The notes under the pieces are model-generated. The model searched no databases and had not been told where the DNA came from. It saw only the letters and a program-made list of their open reading frames with translations. From Kipferlia bialata (lineage: Eukaryota > Fornicata): a stretch of DNA of 20,041 nt. Shown piece by piece: positions 1 through 10,346 of this stretch (position 1 is the first letter of the stretch; every line of letters starts with the position of its first letter). The stretch lies in the NCBI GenBank assembly GCA_003568945.1, contig BDIP01000400.1, positions 1 through 20,041 of the forward strand, read 5' to 3'. A program made the position numbers and the translations under genes.

Positions 1-79
1 TATACTATGTATACTATATATATACTATATGTATACTATATATATGCTATATATAGATGTGTATATATATATATTCTAC

Positions 80-1227
80 CTGCTCAATGACTGGTTCCAA
101 CTCTGACACGATGCTCTTGTAGTCCACACCACCTCTCTCCCTCTCTCTCTCTGGGGGTGTCTCGACAGAGGCCCCAGGGGGAGGGGGGGTGGAGGGGAGG
201 ACCTGGGGATTAGTAATACTAAGGCAGATAGTATATATAAATATATATAAGTATATATAGTATATGTAGATGCCCCAGGGGGAGGGCAGGACCTCGGTAT
301 GAGCATCAGCACAGAGTAGATATATATATATAAATATATATTTATACCTGTGCCGGCCCCTCCCTCCCTGCCAGTCTCTCCACCTCTATGCTATACTATA
401 TATACATAATTATTCTAATTATAATACTATATATATATATCAATGTATACCTGTGCCGGCCCCTCCCTCCCTGTCACTGCCAGCCTCTCCACCTCTAGCT
501 GCAGCCTATCAGCATACATCTGCTCAAAGTCAGCACGGGCCTGGAGGTCAGGGCGAGTCAAAGAACTATGAAGTGTCAAACATTAATATGCACACTACAT
601 ACCTGTGCCAGCCTGTGCTCGAACTGGCTCTTCACATTGGTACATCACTAAATACATATTCATTATAATACCTATATATATATATTACTATACATATAGT
701 ATCATATACCTGTGCCAGCCTGTGCTCGAACTGGCTCTTGACCTTGGCAAGGCGGGTCTCGTACTCCTCCTTCTCAGCCTCTGAAGTGAGTGATATACAC
801 AGTCAAAACACACAATGCCTATATACATATATAGAGCACAACCTTAATACACATATATATGTAGGGGGGCTCATACTCCTCCTTCTCAGCCTCTGAAGTG
901 AGTGCCAAATACTGTAAGAACACACATATATATATATATATATTGAGACCATAACCCCAATATATATACAGAGTCTCATACTCCTCCTTCTCAGCCTCTG
1001 ATGTCAGTGTAAGATACATCTATAGACTGGGTAATGAATATATGTATTCCATCTCATCTGATGAAGTTCAATCACTTTGACTCTTACCTCTCTCCACCTC
1101 CCGTTCCAGCTGTCTCTCCCTCTCCCTCTCCTCCTCCCTGGAGGAGAGTAGAGTCTGGCATTAGTCCTGGTGTGCAAATATTTAATATATATATTTAATA
1201 TATATTTAATATATATTTAGTATATGA

Positions 1228-1258
<31 letters not shown>

Positions 1259-1983
1259 GGACAGTAGAGTCTGGCATTAGTAGCGGAAGGTGTGAGGCAA
1301 GAGAACGACTGTATGTGGTGGGGATACTGATACGGCAACCCTCACACCCACACAAGCACTCAGAGGACAAAACTGACCGAATATGAAATAGAAATGTATC
1401 TGTGCACATCTATACCTGATACTCCTGCTGGAGAGCGACGTTGCGAGCCTCAATGTCTGCCTGATGGTAAGTGGATAGATATCACTAGTGGAAATATATC
1501 ATAAATAAGAGACCTTTTCAGCCAATAGACTATATAGTATATAATAGGAGAATGTAGTTGTATCAGCGGAGCAAACGGGCCCAATCACAAAAATGAATTA
1601 ATAATCTACGAGAAACAATGATTCAAACCTTGAACTGGGCCTCCATCTCTGCGATCTTGACATAGTAATATGTTATAAACTATACACTATATCCTATACA
1701 CTATATCTTATACATTATTATATCTTATACACCATATCTAACCTTAAACTGGGCCTCCATCTCTGCGATCTTGTCGTTGAGCTGGGCCGGAATGGCAACG
1801 GTCTACAGTTAGAGCAAATGACATGATAGTAGGGTCTTTAATAGTACAGTGTGACGATATATATGTTACCTGCTCCACAATGCTGTCTCTGAGCCGCTCC
1901 TTCTCTCTCTCTCTCTCCTCCTCGACCTCCTCTAGCCGTGCAAGGGTCTCTCTCTCTCTCTCCTCATTGGCTAGCACCATGGC
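80..1983 (-). CDS. C-terminal exons of the coiled-coil gene seen in the window
   Basis: Seven small exons (1983-1870, 1802-1743, 1460-1416, 1133-1088, 780-710, 540-451, 202-80; 45-123 nt each) continue the coiled coil with AMVLANEERERETLARLEE, TVAIPAQLNDKIAEMEAQFK, ADIEARNVALQQEYQ, EAEKEEYETRLAKVKSQF and ARADFEQMYADRLQLEVERL. The last one starts with a proline-rich VLPSTPPPPGAS before returning to helix. Most junctions are phase 0 and most exons end in CAG before GT. Position 79 starts an intron that runs to the left edge. Confidence 0.75.
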
Positions 1984-4900
1984 CTGGTATTATATAAAGG
2001 AATATATATATATATATATACATTGTATACCATATCCTGTTGTCAGGGGGAGAGGAAACACACAGGTCTACATACACATATATAGTACATATAATTAAGA
2101 ATATATATGTATGAACAAATACATGCTGTATAGACCTCATTGGCTAGCACCATGGCCTGTTGTTAAAGAGCAATATACAAATGTATGTGTGTGTTATCCG
2201 CACATTTGGCCCATATATATATGTCCCGGAAATATATACATACAATGTATATATATCCATATATTAACATACACACCTGGTACTTAACCTCCTGGTCCGC
2301 ACATCTGGCCTGGAGTTCAGCTAGAGTGTCGGCACTGGCCTGCTCTCTCTCCCTGTCGGCCTCTCTCTCCCTCTCGAGGGCGGCCACTGCCTCTAGCGCT
2401 AGGTCTCTCTCTCTCTCCCTCTCCTTCAGCGCGTCCTGCTTCTCTCTCTCCACCTCTGACAGGGTATCGGCACTCTCTCTCTCAGCCTGCTCTCTCAGCC
2501 TAGCAGCCTCTGCGGCCCTGGCCTCTGCATCCTCTCTCTCTCTCTCAACCTGCTGCCTCTCACTCTCTGCCTCGGCCAAGGACACCTCGAGAGCCTCCTT
2601 CTCCCTCTCAGCCTCTCTCTCTCTCTCTCTCTGCCCCTCCAGCTCCTGAGCTAGGGCAGCAATCTTGGCCTCAGCTGCCGCCGCTGCGACCTCTCTCTCC
2701 CTCCCACCCTCTCTCTCGGCCTCGAAGGCGGTCTGGGATGCCTCGATCTGCATCTCCAGCTGGGAGTGCCTGTGCTTGGCATCTCTCAGGGCCTAGGGGG
2801 TCAGATATAATTAAAACTATATATGATATATGATATATAGATATAATGAGAGAGTGTGCCTGTGCTTGGCATCTCTCAGGGCCTACTTGGTTAGATGTAT
2901 ATATATATAGAGAGAGAGATAGAACGAGAGAAAGAGAGAGAGGGTGTGTGCCTGTGCTTGGCATCTCTCAGTGCCCGGGTGAATAAGGGTGTAGAGAGAG
3001 AGAGAGAGAGAGAGAGACGGACCTGAGTGACAGCGGTGAGCTGGTCGGACAGAAGCTTCATATTGTGCTGATACTGACTGGGATCAGATAGGAAAGAAAG
3101 TGTGAGAGAGGGAGAGAGAGAGATAGCAGCTCTATATTGTGCTGATACTGATTGGGGTGAGGGTGAAAGATAATACCATATATAAAGGGAAACAAAGAAA
3201 GTGTGTGTGAGAGAGGAAGGGAGAGAGCTGTGCTCGATACTGACTAGAGTGAGGGAGAGAGAGGGAGAGAGGGAAAAGGCAAGGATGCAACGAAGGAGAG
3301 ACATATTCATATATATATCAAAGAGACAAATAGACATAGAACAGAAAAAGAGAGAGAGAGAGGGCAGTAAGGCAACGAAGTAAGGATACACATATATAAC
3401 AGGACAAAGCAAGATATAAAGTATGTGCCAGAACGAGGGAGAGAGAGAGAGGGAGAGCGAGGGAGAGAGAGAGGGGGGGAGAGAGAGAGAGAGAGAGTAC
3501 CTAGTCTGTTCCATGAGGAGGTGCTCGTATGTGGATGTCTGCCCCTCCTGTCCCTGTACCATGGTGAGGGGTGTGATGGGTGCAACACCTGGGGACACAG
3601 GCCTGGGGGGTAGACGGAGGTGGGTATAGTGTATACATTATGGAAGTCAGATGCCGTACGTGAGAGGGGCAGCAGTGCTCGTGAGGACTGGGAGAGGGAA
3701 GATATAGAATGGATGTAGAATATACAACATATATATACTAGTACAGCCGTACCTGATAGAGGCAGTGGTACAACATGGATGTAAAATACACTATGTACAA
3801 ATATATATCAGTACAGCAATATACAATATATATACATTAGTATAACCGTACCTGATAGAGGCAGTACTGCCAAGGACTGGGGACTGTGAGAGACTGCTGA
3901 TGGGGAGTGGGAGGGAGGACACCGCTGGAGACTGCTCTGAGGGCTGCACAGGGGAAGGGGTGGAGGGAGAGACACTTGGTGGGGTGGGGACAGAAGCAGA
4001 AGTGGAGGGGCTAGTGACACTGGAGGGGCTAGACCCAGTGGGGGGAGGGGAGGGAAGAGACGCAACGGCAGGCTCACCCATGTCTGCCTCGCCCTCCTCC
4101 TTCTCAGGCTCTCTCTCTCTCTCTTCCTCCCTCTCTTCCTCCTTCTCAGCCTCAGACCCATCCGACTCATACATCTCAGAGTCACTGTAGGCACTGAGGG
4201 CATCGGTCTTGGTGGTTGCCTCTGTTAAGGGTGTAGCCTTGGTTAAGGGTGTAGTCCCTCTAGCCTCGGGAACCGGAGCGACCTCAGGTGTAAGGCCCTG
4301 GGCAGCAAACTTCTTGCGGAGGACAACGTCTGGATGTCAACTCACTTCATAATGTACCAAATGCATATACATACATGTATATACATATATATACACCCAC
4401 TCACCCTGCACCACCCCCTGGAGTATGCCATGCACCATGACGGCATAGGTACCCTCGGCCAGGAGCTGGGGTGAAAAGGGTAATCCATAAATATATGTAT
4501 ATTATTCATATTCATTGCTGTACACTGCTAGAAACTGTCCCTATTTAGAGAGAAATGGTAAATTGATGGGAGAAATAGAGATAGAACACAGTATGTGAGA
4601 GAGGAGAAGGTAACACTACCTGGACTGGGAAGATTGAACACAATACGCAGTATGATAGGGTAATATACACTACATAACACTACCTGGACTGGGAGGACAC
4701 TGGCAATGTCCTCTGCCACTGCCACTTCAGAGTTAACTCTCTCTTCGTCTCTGGCTGTGGAGTAGAGTGCAGGGTCTACAGCAGTCTCTCTGCCTGCCAG
4801 CGTTGCCCCTCTCTCCCCCTCTGTAGAGAGAGCAGTAGTAGCAGGGCTGGTGGAGATGGCCGAGGCGTACATAGACTCTCTCTCTCTCTCTCTCTCCCTC

Positions 4901-5723
4901 TCCGCCTTGGGCACTGACTCTACTAGGGATAGGACACCAGGGTACGAGACAGGCTCACCAGAACTGGAATGAGAAGGAAGAGAAGCTAGCAGTAGATGGA
5001 GAGATATACACTCACTTACACATGTATATAAAATGTATAAATACAAATATCTACCTCATCTGGAAGACAGTCAGGCAGAGCAGGACCAGATCGAGAGCAA
5101 AGAGTCCCCTGCTGTCCTCAGCCCCATCTGGACCAGTCAGGACCGGGTCCTCCGGGGTCAAGCCAAGGATGTGCATACAGACAGTCAGCGTCAGAGACTG
5201 GGCACTTGGGAGGAAGGAGAATACATCGGCTGGGGTTAGACTATTCATTATATTATACAATACTCACAAAATGTATCTACTGGTGATATGTATACTGAGA
5301 TATGTTATAGAACCCACCTAGTATCTCCTTGAAGTACTTGCCCTGCACCCTAACTATACAGTATAGGCATAGGTATGGTCTCTTTAACGATATGTTACTA
5401 AACCATAGTCACCTAGGATCTCGTTGAGTTATTATATATATCCATACCTAGGATCTCCTTGAGGTGCTTGCCCTGCACCCTCACTATACAGTATAGGCAT
5501 AGGTATGGCCTCTTTAATATATATATATAATATATATAACCAACCTAGGATCTCCTTGAGGTGCTTGCCCTGCACCCTCACTGTCTCAAGGCCCTCGTCC
5601 ATCAGGAGGCGCCCCCCTCTCTCCCCCTCCCCACTTGGCATAAAGAGTCTAGAGGAGGGGCTCCCTGTGATGCCACTATCCCAGTCCTGGGGCTGGTACT
5701 GGAAGATGGAGTGCACAGCACGG
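80..5723 (-). CDS. Unrecognised coiled-coil protein, 15 exons, partial at both ends
   Basis: Fifteen minus-strand exons (5' to 3': 5723-5545, 5229-5055, 4963-4684, 4465-4405, 4329-3852, 3602-3501, 3077-3023, 2792-2277, 1983-1870, 1802-1743, 1460-1416, 1133-1088, 780-710, 540-451, 202-80) join in one open frame of about 798 codons with GT-AG introns and matching phases. Residues 1-117 look globular. Residues 118-390 are low complexity, rich in S, T, P and E. Residues 444-727 form a long R/E/A/Q-rich coiled coil with no proline. The C-terminal part seen is P/G-rich, then helical. No signal peptide, membrane segment or catalytic motif is visible. A structural or cytoskeletal role is only inference from the coiled coil. 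The first exon and start codon are absent, and the gene leaves the window at position 1. The 1133 acceptor is uncertain: three overlapping AGs lie there and the frame picks 1133 or 1130. Confidence 0.8.
203..450. repeat. Intron of the coiled-coil gene with two exon-end copies
   Basis: Holds a copy (272-292) of the start of exon 80-202, with its C-rich acceptor flank degraded, and a longer copy (348-389) of the end of exon 451-540 with its donor. The 348 copy lacks a few exon bases (CCCTGCCAG in place of CCCTGTCACTGCCAG). The rest is (TA)n. Confidence 0.85.
541..709. repeat. Intron with a copy of the preceding exon's donor end
   Basis: Positions 603-632 copy the last 30 nt of exon 710-780, including the donor boundary (plus-strand catac before CTGTGCC). 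Beyond that point the sequence diverges. Confidence 0.85.
781..1087. repeat. Intron with two copies of the next exon's start
   Basis: Positions 869-892 and 972-996 copy the start of exon 710-780 together with its acceptor (plus-strand TCAGCCTCTGAAGTGAG, then TCAGCCTCTGATGTCAG). Both change GTACTCC to ATACTCC within the exon part, so they share an ancestor or arose from each other. The remainder is (TA)n. Confidence 0.88.
1134..1415. repeat. Intron with a repeated acceptor-side segment
   Basis: The segment at 1146-1165, which lies just upstream of the acceptor of exon 1088-1133, is repeated at 1263-1282. The intron also carries long (TA)n at 1185-1260. No exon is seen in 1283-1415. Confidence 0.7.
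1461..1742. repeat. Intron with a copy of the preceding exon's donor end
   Basis: Positions 1629-1659 copy the last 31 nt of exon 1743-1802 (one substitution, AAACTG to GAACTG) with its donor side. The tandem ACTATATCYTATAC runs at 1680-1738 are simple repeats. Confidence 0.85.
1984..2276. repeat. Intron with a 21-nt exon copy bearing both splice sites
   Basis: Positions 2136-2156 exactly repeat the first 21 nt of exon 1870-1983 (encoding AMVLANE). On the minus strand the copy is preceded by an AG (aacaacag) and followed by GT (gtctat). It is phase 0 and a multiple of three. The rest is (TA)n with one G-rich stretch near 2043. Confidence 0.85.
2277..2792 (-). CDS. Large coiled-coil exon, 172 codons
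   Basis: This is the longest exon in the window (516 nt, phase 0 at both ends). It encodes an almost uninterrupted helix rich in E, R, A, Q and L (for example AEREKEALEVSLAEAESE, DALKERERERDLALEAV). Much of it is built on GA dinucleotide repeats, which give alternating Arg-Glu in whichever frame they are read. Long coiled coils are usual in cytoskeletal, flagellar and tethering proteins, but similarity here would be mainly compositional, so no family can be named. Confidence 0.8.
2793..3022. repeat. Intron with two copies of the next exon's start
   Basis: Positions 2855-2882 and 2947-2975 copy the first ~28 nt of exon 2277-2792 (GCTTGGCATCTCTCAG on the plus strand). The intron also has (GA)n at 2906-2942 and 2993-3017. 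Confidence 0.88.
3078..3500. repeat. GA-rich intron with two copies of the next exon's start
   Basis: Positions 3131-3152 and 3228-3245 are diverged copies of the start of exon 3023-3077 (TTGTGCTGATACTG on the plus strand). Both are followed by a repeated (GA)n-rich stretch with GTGAGGG. Long (GA)n tracts at 3245-3270, 3350-3365 and 3434-3497 make open frames of ER/RE or SL that are not genes. Confidence 0.8.
3501..4963 (-). CDS. Low-complexity middle exons of the coiled-coil gene
   Basis: Exons 4963-4684, 4465-4405, 4329-3852 and 3602-3501 encode a probably disordered region. It contains an ER-dipeptide tract (from a GA repeat at about 4876-4902 of the plus strand), TTPLTKATPLTEATT repeats, a stretch of alternating E, K and R after MYESDGSEAE, and then a long S/P/T-rich stretch. 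Exon 4405-4465 is a more conserved-looking hydrophobic piece (AEGTYAVMVHGILQGVVQ). All junction phases agree (2, 0, 1, 2, 2). Confidence 0.75.
3603..3851. repeat. Intron with two copies of the preceding exon's donor end
   Basis: Positions 3753-3767 copy the end of exon 3852-4329 (CTGATAGAGGCAGT). Positions 3654-3700 are an older, heavily changed copy of a longer stretch of the same exon end (ccgtacgtgagaggggcag, then ggactgggagag). The pair shows copies of different age in one intron. Confidence 0.7.
4466..4683. repeat. Intron with a short copy of the preceding exon's donor end
   Basis: Positions 4620-4632 repeat the end of exon 4684-4963 (CTGGACTGGGA) after the same flank (cactac). The rest is unremarkable. 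Confidence 0.7.
5055..5723 (-). CDS. First two visible exons: N-terminal globular segment of the coiled-coil gene
   Basis: Exon 5545-5723 (179 nt, phase 2 in, phase 1 out) encodes a segment with HSIFQYQPQDWDSG and GKHLKEIL. Exon 5055-5229 (175 nt) continues with DVFSFLPSAQSLTLTVCM and ends in VFQM. The segment is mixed hydrophobic and charged, unlike the rest of the protein, so it is probably a folded N-terminal domain. I recognise no family. The 5' acceptor of exon 5545-5723 is preceded by CTTATGTCAG, which fits the acceptor pattern of the other introns. The frame upstream of it reaches a stop at 5756-5758 with no ATG, so an upstream exon must exist. Confidence 0.7.
5230..5544. repeat. Intron with three copies of the preceding exon's donor end
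   Basis: Positions 5318-5356, 5413-5429 and 5448-5486 repeat the end of exon 5545-5723 with its donor. The first and third continue with an identical exon-unrelated tail (acagtataggcataggtatgg) and TCTTTAA, so the duplicated unit was about 130 bp. The first copy has several substitutions; the second is truncated. Confidence 0.9.
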
Positions 5724-5735
5724 CTGACATAAGTC

Positions 5736-5793
5736 GGGGGGGGGGGGGGGGGAGATTAAAATGAGATCAAATATATACCCCCCCCCCCCCCCC
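5736..5793. repeat. G17/C16 inverted repeat between the two genes
   Basis: A run of 17 G (5736-5752) and a run of 16 C (5778-5793) flank a 25-nt AT-rich loop (5753-5777). They can form a perfect G:C hairpin. Each run is also the pyrimidine tract of a splice acceptor pointing outward: C-rich on the plus strand for topoisomerase II, C-rich on the minus strand for the coiled-coil gene. Such a structure is a common sequencing and assembly break point. Confidence 0.9.
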
Positions 5794-5836
5794 ACCCCTT
5801 CCACTTTCCCCACCCCTTGATGTTGCTTACACACAG

Positions 5837-6657
5837 GGAGCACGCTCTGAAGAGGCCTGATACCTACATTGACAGTGTGGAGATCAGGACACAGGTACAT
5901 ATATTGTTAATATTGTCTCTGTTTCCCTACATAATCCTTTGGGATACTCTACATATAGTATCTACTCTACATTGACAGTGTGGAGATCAGGACACAGGTA
6001 TGCATATATTGTTATAATATTGATCTCTGTTTCCTTACTATATTCTCTGTCTAGATCTAATCCTCAATAATGTGCTTCCCTTTGTATACACATGTGGACA
6101 CTCGCCTGTTGGATACTCAATATAGAGTATCTACTCACCTCAGCTTGCCTGGGTGTGGGAGAATGACACCCTGGTCCACAGGGAGACATCATTTGTGCCA
6201 GGTACCCTCTCTCTCTCTCTCTCTCTCTCTCACGCTCTCTTCAGATTTCACACACTCTCTCTCTCTTTAGACCTCTGTCCACACATCTAGTATGCCTCTG
6301 AAACAAGCATCATTATATATACACCCCGTCTGACCCAAGCCTTGTCAAGCTGTTCGATGAGGTCATTGTCAAGAAGAATTATGTTTTCTTTCTGTCTATC
6401 GATCTATATCTCTCTGTATATGAGTACAACTGTATCTGACCCAGGCCTTGTCAAGCTGTTCGATGAGGTCATTGTCAATAAGCACCATTATGTCTTTCTA
6501 TCTATATAACTATCCACCTATATCTATCTATGTCTTCAATGTATATTATCTGACCCAGGCCTTGTCAAGCTGTTCGATGAGGTCATTGTCAATGCCAGTG
6601 ACCACAGACAGAACCACATCAAGGTATACATATATATATATATATCCAGAGCTCATG

Positions 6658-6725
<68 letters not shown>

Positions 6726-7364
6726 TAGCTAATCATCAGGAGGTGAAGCACATCCAGGTCCACCTCTCTCTCTAATTATACATCTTTCTCTCTCTCTCTC
6801 TATGTATATATATGAGTATACCTGTCTCTAACTATCAGGAGGTGAAGCACATCCAGGTCCACCTCGACCAGGCAACTGGCAGGTATGCAGATATATATAT
6901 GTATAATCCTGAGTACATATGAATGTATATCTATATGATATATATATATATATATATCATATAGAAATCTCGACCAGGCAACTGGCAGGTGTGATGATGA
7001 TAATTGTACCAGCCACACACTTAGAGTCCATTTGAGTATGTGATATATATATACATACATATATCTCTATGAGCATTACCCACCCACAGGATATCCGTCA
7101 AGAACGATGGACCTGGTATCAGGATCGAGATGCACAAGGTATTCTCATTCTATTGAATAATAGTATTCTAATCTCTCTCTCTAACTTCTCTCTCTTTCCC
7201 CCTTATATCTCAGGTCTCAGGCCTGGTGCTCAGCCAGCTCATCCTCCATTCTCTCTCTCTCTCTATATATATATGTATGTATTAATATACCCATTTGTAT
7301 ATGTATGTACCTAATACCCCAGGCCTCAGGCCTGATGCTCCCCCAGCTCATCTTCCTCGTTCTC

Positions 7365-7402
<38 letters not shown>

Positions 7403-9119
7403 ATCAGGCATCAGGCTTGATGCTCCCCCAGCTCATCTTTGGAGAGCTGAGGACATCCTCCAACTACGACGACACAGACGAGAGAGTCACAGGTATTGGT
7501 GTATCTATACACTACTATAATGGGGAATGGTATATATGTATATATATATATACTACGACACGGACGATGGATCACAGGTACTGATAACTATCATTATTAT
7601 ATAGTTGGGAATGACATATGTGTATGTATATATTCATGACGACACAGACGAGAGAGTCACAGATACATGATAGTGGAGAATGACATATCTATATATAACC
7701 ATATGTTTATATATATATATGGCGACACAGACGAGAGAGTCACAGATACTGATGTATGTATAGTGGGAAATTGCATATCCATTGTATTCTGAGCATGTAT
7801 GTTGTGTATATATTCCCGTGGATGTTGTTGAGTGTGTATGTATTATGTATTCATCATGGTGGTCTAACCCCCAGGTGGCCGTAATGGATACGGAGCCAAG
7901 CTGGCCAACATCTTCTCTCGGTATGTACATATATATAAATATATATATATAAGCATATATAGTAGTGCAGTAGTATAGTATACAAAAAAAAAAATATATA
8001 TACATAATGTGTTACGGAGCCAAGCTGGCCAACATCTTCTCCCGGTATGTATACAAGTGTTATGTTCTTTTCTACGATTCTATGCGATCTCGTATTGAAT
8101 ATCTAGTGTGTTTCTTTCTCTTTCCATTACCCCTTGTTGTTTGCCTCTGTTATCTCTCCCCCTCCACTGGCCTCTTAAGTACTCTGTTCATACAAGTGTG
8201 ATATACACATATATATATATATATCAATATAATTATTATCTTCATACTAACACCAGTGAGTTCACTGTGGATGAAAGGTCCAAGAGACCGACCTATCATA
8301 TATATCTATATATATGTATATTGCATGTATCTCTCTCTCTCTCTCTCTCTGTCTGTCTCTACCCCCCTAACACCAGTGAGTTCACTGTGGAGACTGTGGA
8401 TGGCAACAAGTCCAAGAGATACACCCAAGTGTGGACCAACAACATGAAGGACTGTGCTCCTGCCACAATCGAGAAGGTATCCCATGCATTATATATATAT
8501 ATATATATATACACGACTCACCCCAGGTCAGCAAGTCCACCAAGCCCTACACCAAGATCAGCTTCATCCCCGACTACCGCTACTTCAAGCTGTCAGGTAC
8601 TACACACACACATATATATATATACATGAGTATGTACATATATTGACATGTATCTCTCCATATAAACCAGTTCATACTGCTGTGAGGGATATTATTGCCA
8701 TTTTCCTGCTCTCTTCATCTCCACCCTCATATTCTCTCTTTCTCTCTCTTTCTCTAGACCCTTATGTCAGGCCTTGACAATGACCACATGGTCATGATGA
8801 CCTCTCTATCTCTCTCTCTCTCTCCCTCTAGACCCTTATTTCAGGCCTTGACAATGACCACATGGCCATGATGGCCAAGAGGACACTCGACATTGCTGGA
8901 TGCAACGACAAGCTCAAGGTATACTACACGTGTGATGATGGATATTGTACACATATATATTAATATATGGTAATATATATATGATGCAACGACAAGCTCA
9001 AGGTATTGTATATGATTATACATATTAATGTATTTACATATGTATATGTAATGCCTCTAATGCCCTGGTATCCCTCAACGGTGTGCCCTTTGGTGCCGAT
9101 GGATATTATCCCTCTCTCC

Positions 9120-9150
<31 letters not shown>

Positions 9151-9396
9151 CTTATACACATATATAATGCCTCTAATCACTAGGTCTCTCTCAACGGAGG
9201 TGCCTTGGGAGTCGATGAATATTATACAAAAATACATAAACATTGATACATGTATATGAATATATACATATATATATATATATATATACATATATACGTT
9301 GTGAGTCTTATGCCTAGGTCTCCCTGAACGGTGTCCCCTTTGGTGTCGATGGCTTTGAGGACTACGTCAAGATGTTCTTCAGATCGGCATTCCCAG
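5837..9396 (+). CDS. TOP2: TOP2 exons 1-11: GHKL ATPase domain
   Basis: Exons 5837-5894, 6144-6201, 6559-6623, 6839-6882, 7090-7138, 7408-7492, 7875-7920, 8377-8476, 8527-8596, 8845-8918 and 9318-9396. Motifs: RPDTYIDS (N-terminal strap and start of the domain), the N-box FDEVIVNASDHRQNH with the general-base Glu and Mg-binding Asn, NDGPGI (G1 box), LPQLIFGEL, SSNYDD and GGRNGYGAKLANIFS (G2 phosphate loop, split between exons 6 and 7), then EFTVETVDG and LNGVPFGVDGFEDYV. The first exon begins with a single G finishing a codon, consistent with the family's conserved Leu before Glu-His, so an upstream exon is required. Confidence 0.96.
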
Positions 9397-10313
9397 GTAC
9401 ATTGTTATATATGTAAGTATGAACATACATTATACATACATATTATTCTCGGCATTCCCAGGTACACTACTATCTGAACCGACTCTAATTGAATATATAT
9501 ATATCTGTTCTCTCAATCATATGAGTGTATGATATCCCCCCGCCCCCCCCCCCCACTAATAGTACCCATCAGACATATATATACATATATGTAAATATTA
9601 GTGTCTATCCATTCCTTAACCCCAGACCTCTGCCACGTGGATAGATACCTCTCTCTCTATATATATATATCTATCTATATATATATATATATATGCATTG
9701 CCTCACCCCCAGACCTGTGCCACGTGGATGAGGACCCAGAGGAGGACAGTGATGTCATCGACGAGGTGAGGGGGCATAACAGTATATACACTGATGAAGC
9801 ATATATAGTAGTATGTTGTATAATAGTATGCCCTCGAACCCCAGGACAGTGATGTCATCGATGAGGTGAGGGGTCATGACAGTATATATCATATTGTCAT
9901 ATACATCATACATGCCCTATGTATATATCAGTGTCACTCTCCATGTGGATTGATGTCATCGATGAGGTAATGGGTCATAACAGTATATACACTATAATAC
10001 CTGTGTATGTACTATCCCTGTTGTGAGTGTCAGAGACAGAGAGAAGGAGAGAGATAGGGAGAGAGAGATGATACTATCATCGGTGACTTTATCAATATGT
10101 ACTGATGTCAGTATACGTAAGGGGTATAGGCTAGTATGCCATCTAACACTAGGACAGCATCAAGAAGAAGAAGCGTCAGTATCAATGTATATATATGAAT
10201 GGATATGTGTTTGCATATATATTATCTAACACTAGGACAGCACCAAGAAGAAGAAGAAGAAGCCTGCCAAGAAGGCCCCTGAGGACAAGTACATTGCATA
10301 CGCTAAGGTACAT

Positions 10314-10346
<33 letters not shown>

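Noticed and set aside
5753-5777. AT-rich loop between G17 and C16 as a bidirectional promoter
   Set aside because: Both neighbours begin with splice acceptors rather than start codons, so a promoter here would not serve either gene as assembled.
5820-5836. ATG at 5820 as the TOP2 start, reading directly into exon 1 without an intron
   Set aside because: It is in frame, but it would replace the conserved Leu before Glu-His with an unrelated leader, and the sequence CTTACACACAG before 5837 is a textbook acceptor for this gene. It remains a weak alternative.
6657-6732. Open frames encoding YIYIYI, SLSLSL or ERERER runs across introns
   Set aside because: They are translations of (TA)n, (CT)n and (GA)n tracts with no conserved content and lie between well-supported exons or on the opposite strand to them.
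8831-8850. Upstream acceptor CTCTAG before exon 10 giving a longer exon
   Set aside because: Reading from that AG with the required phase reaches a stop at once; the CTTATTTCAG acceptor ending at 8844 keeps the frame.
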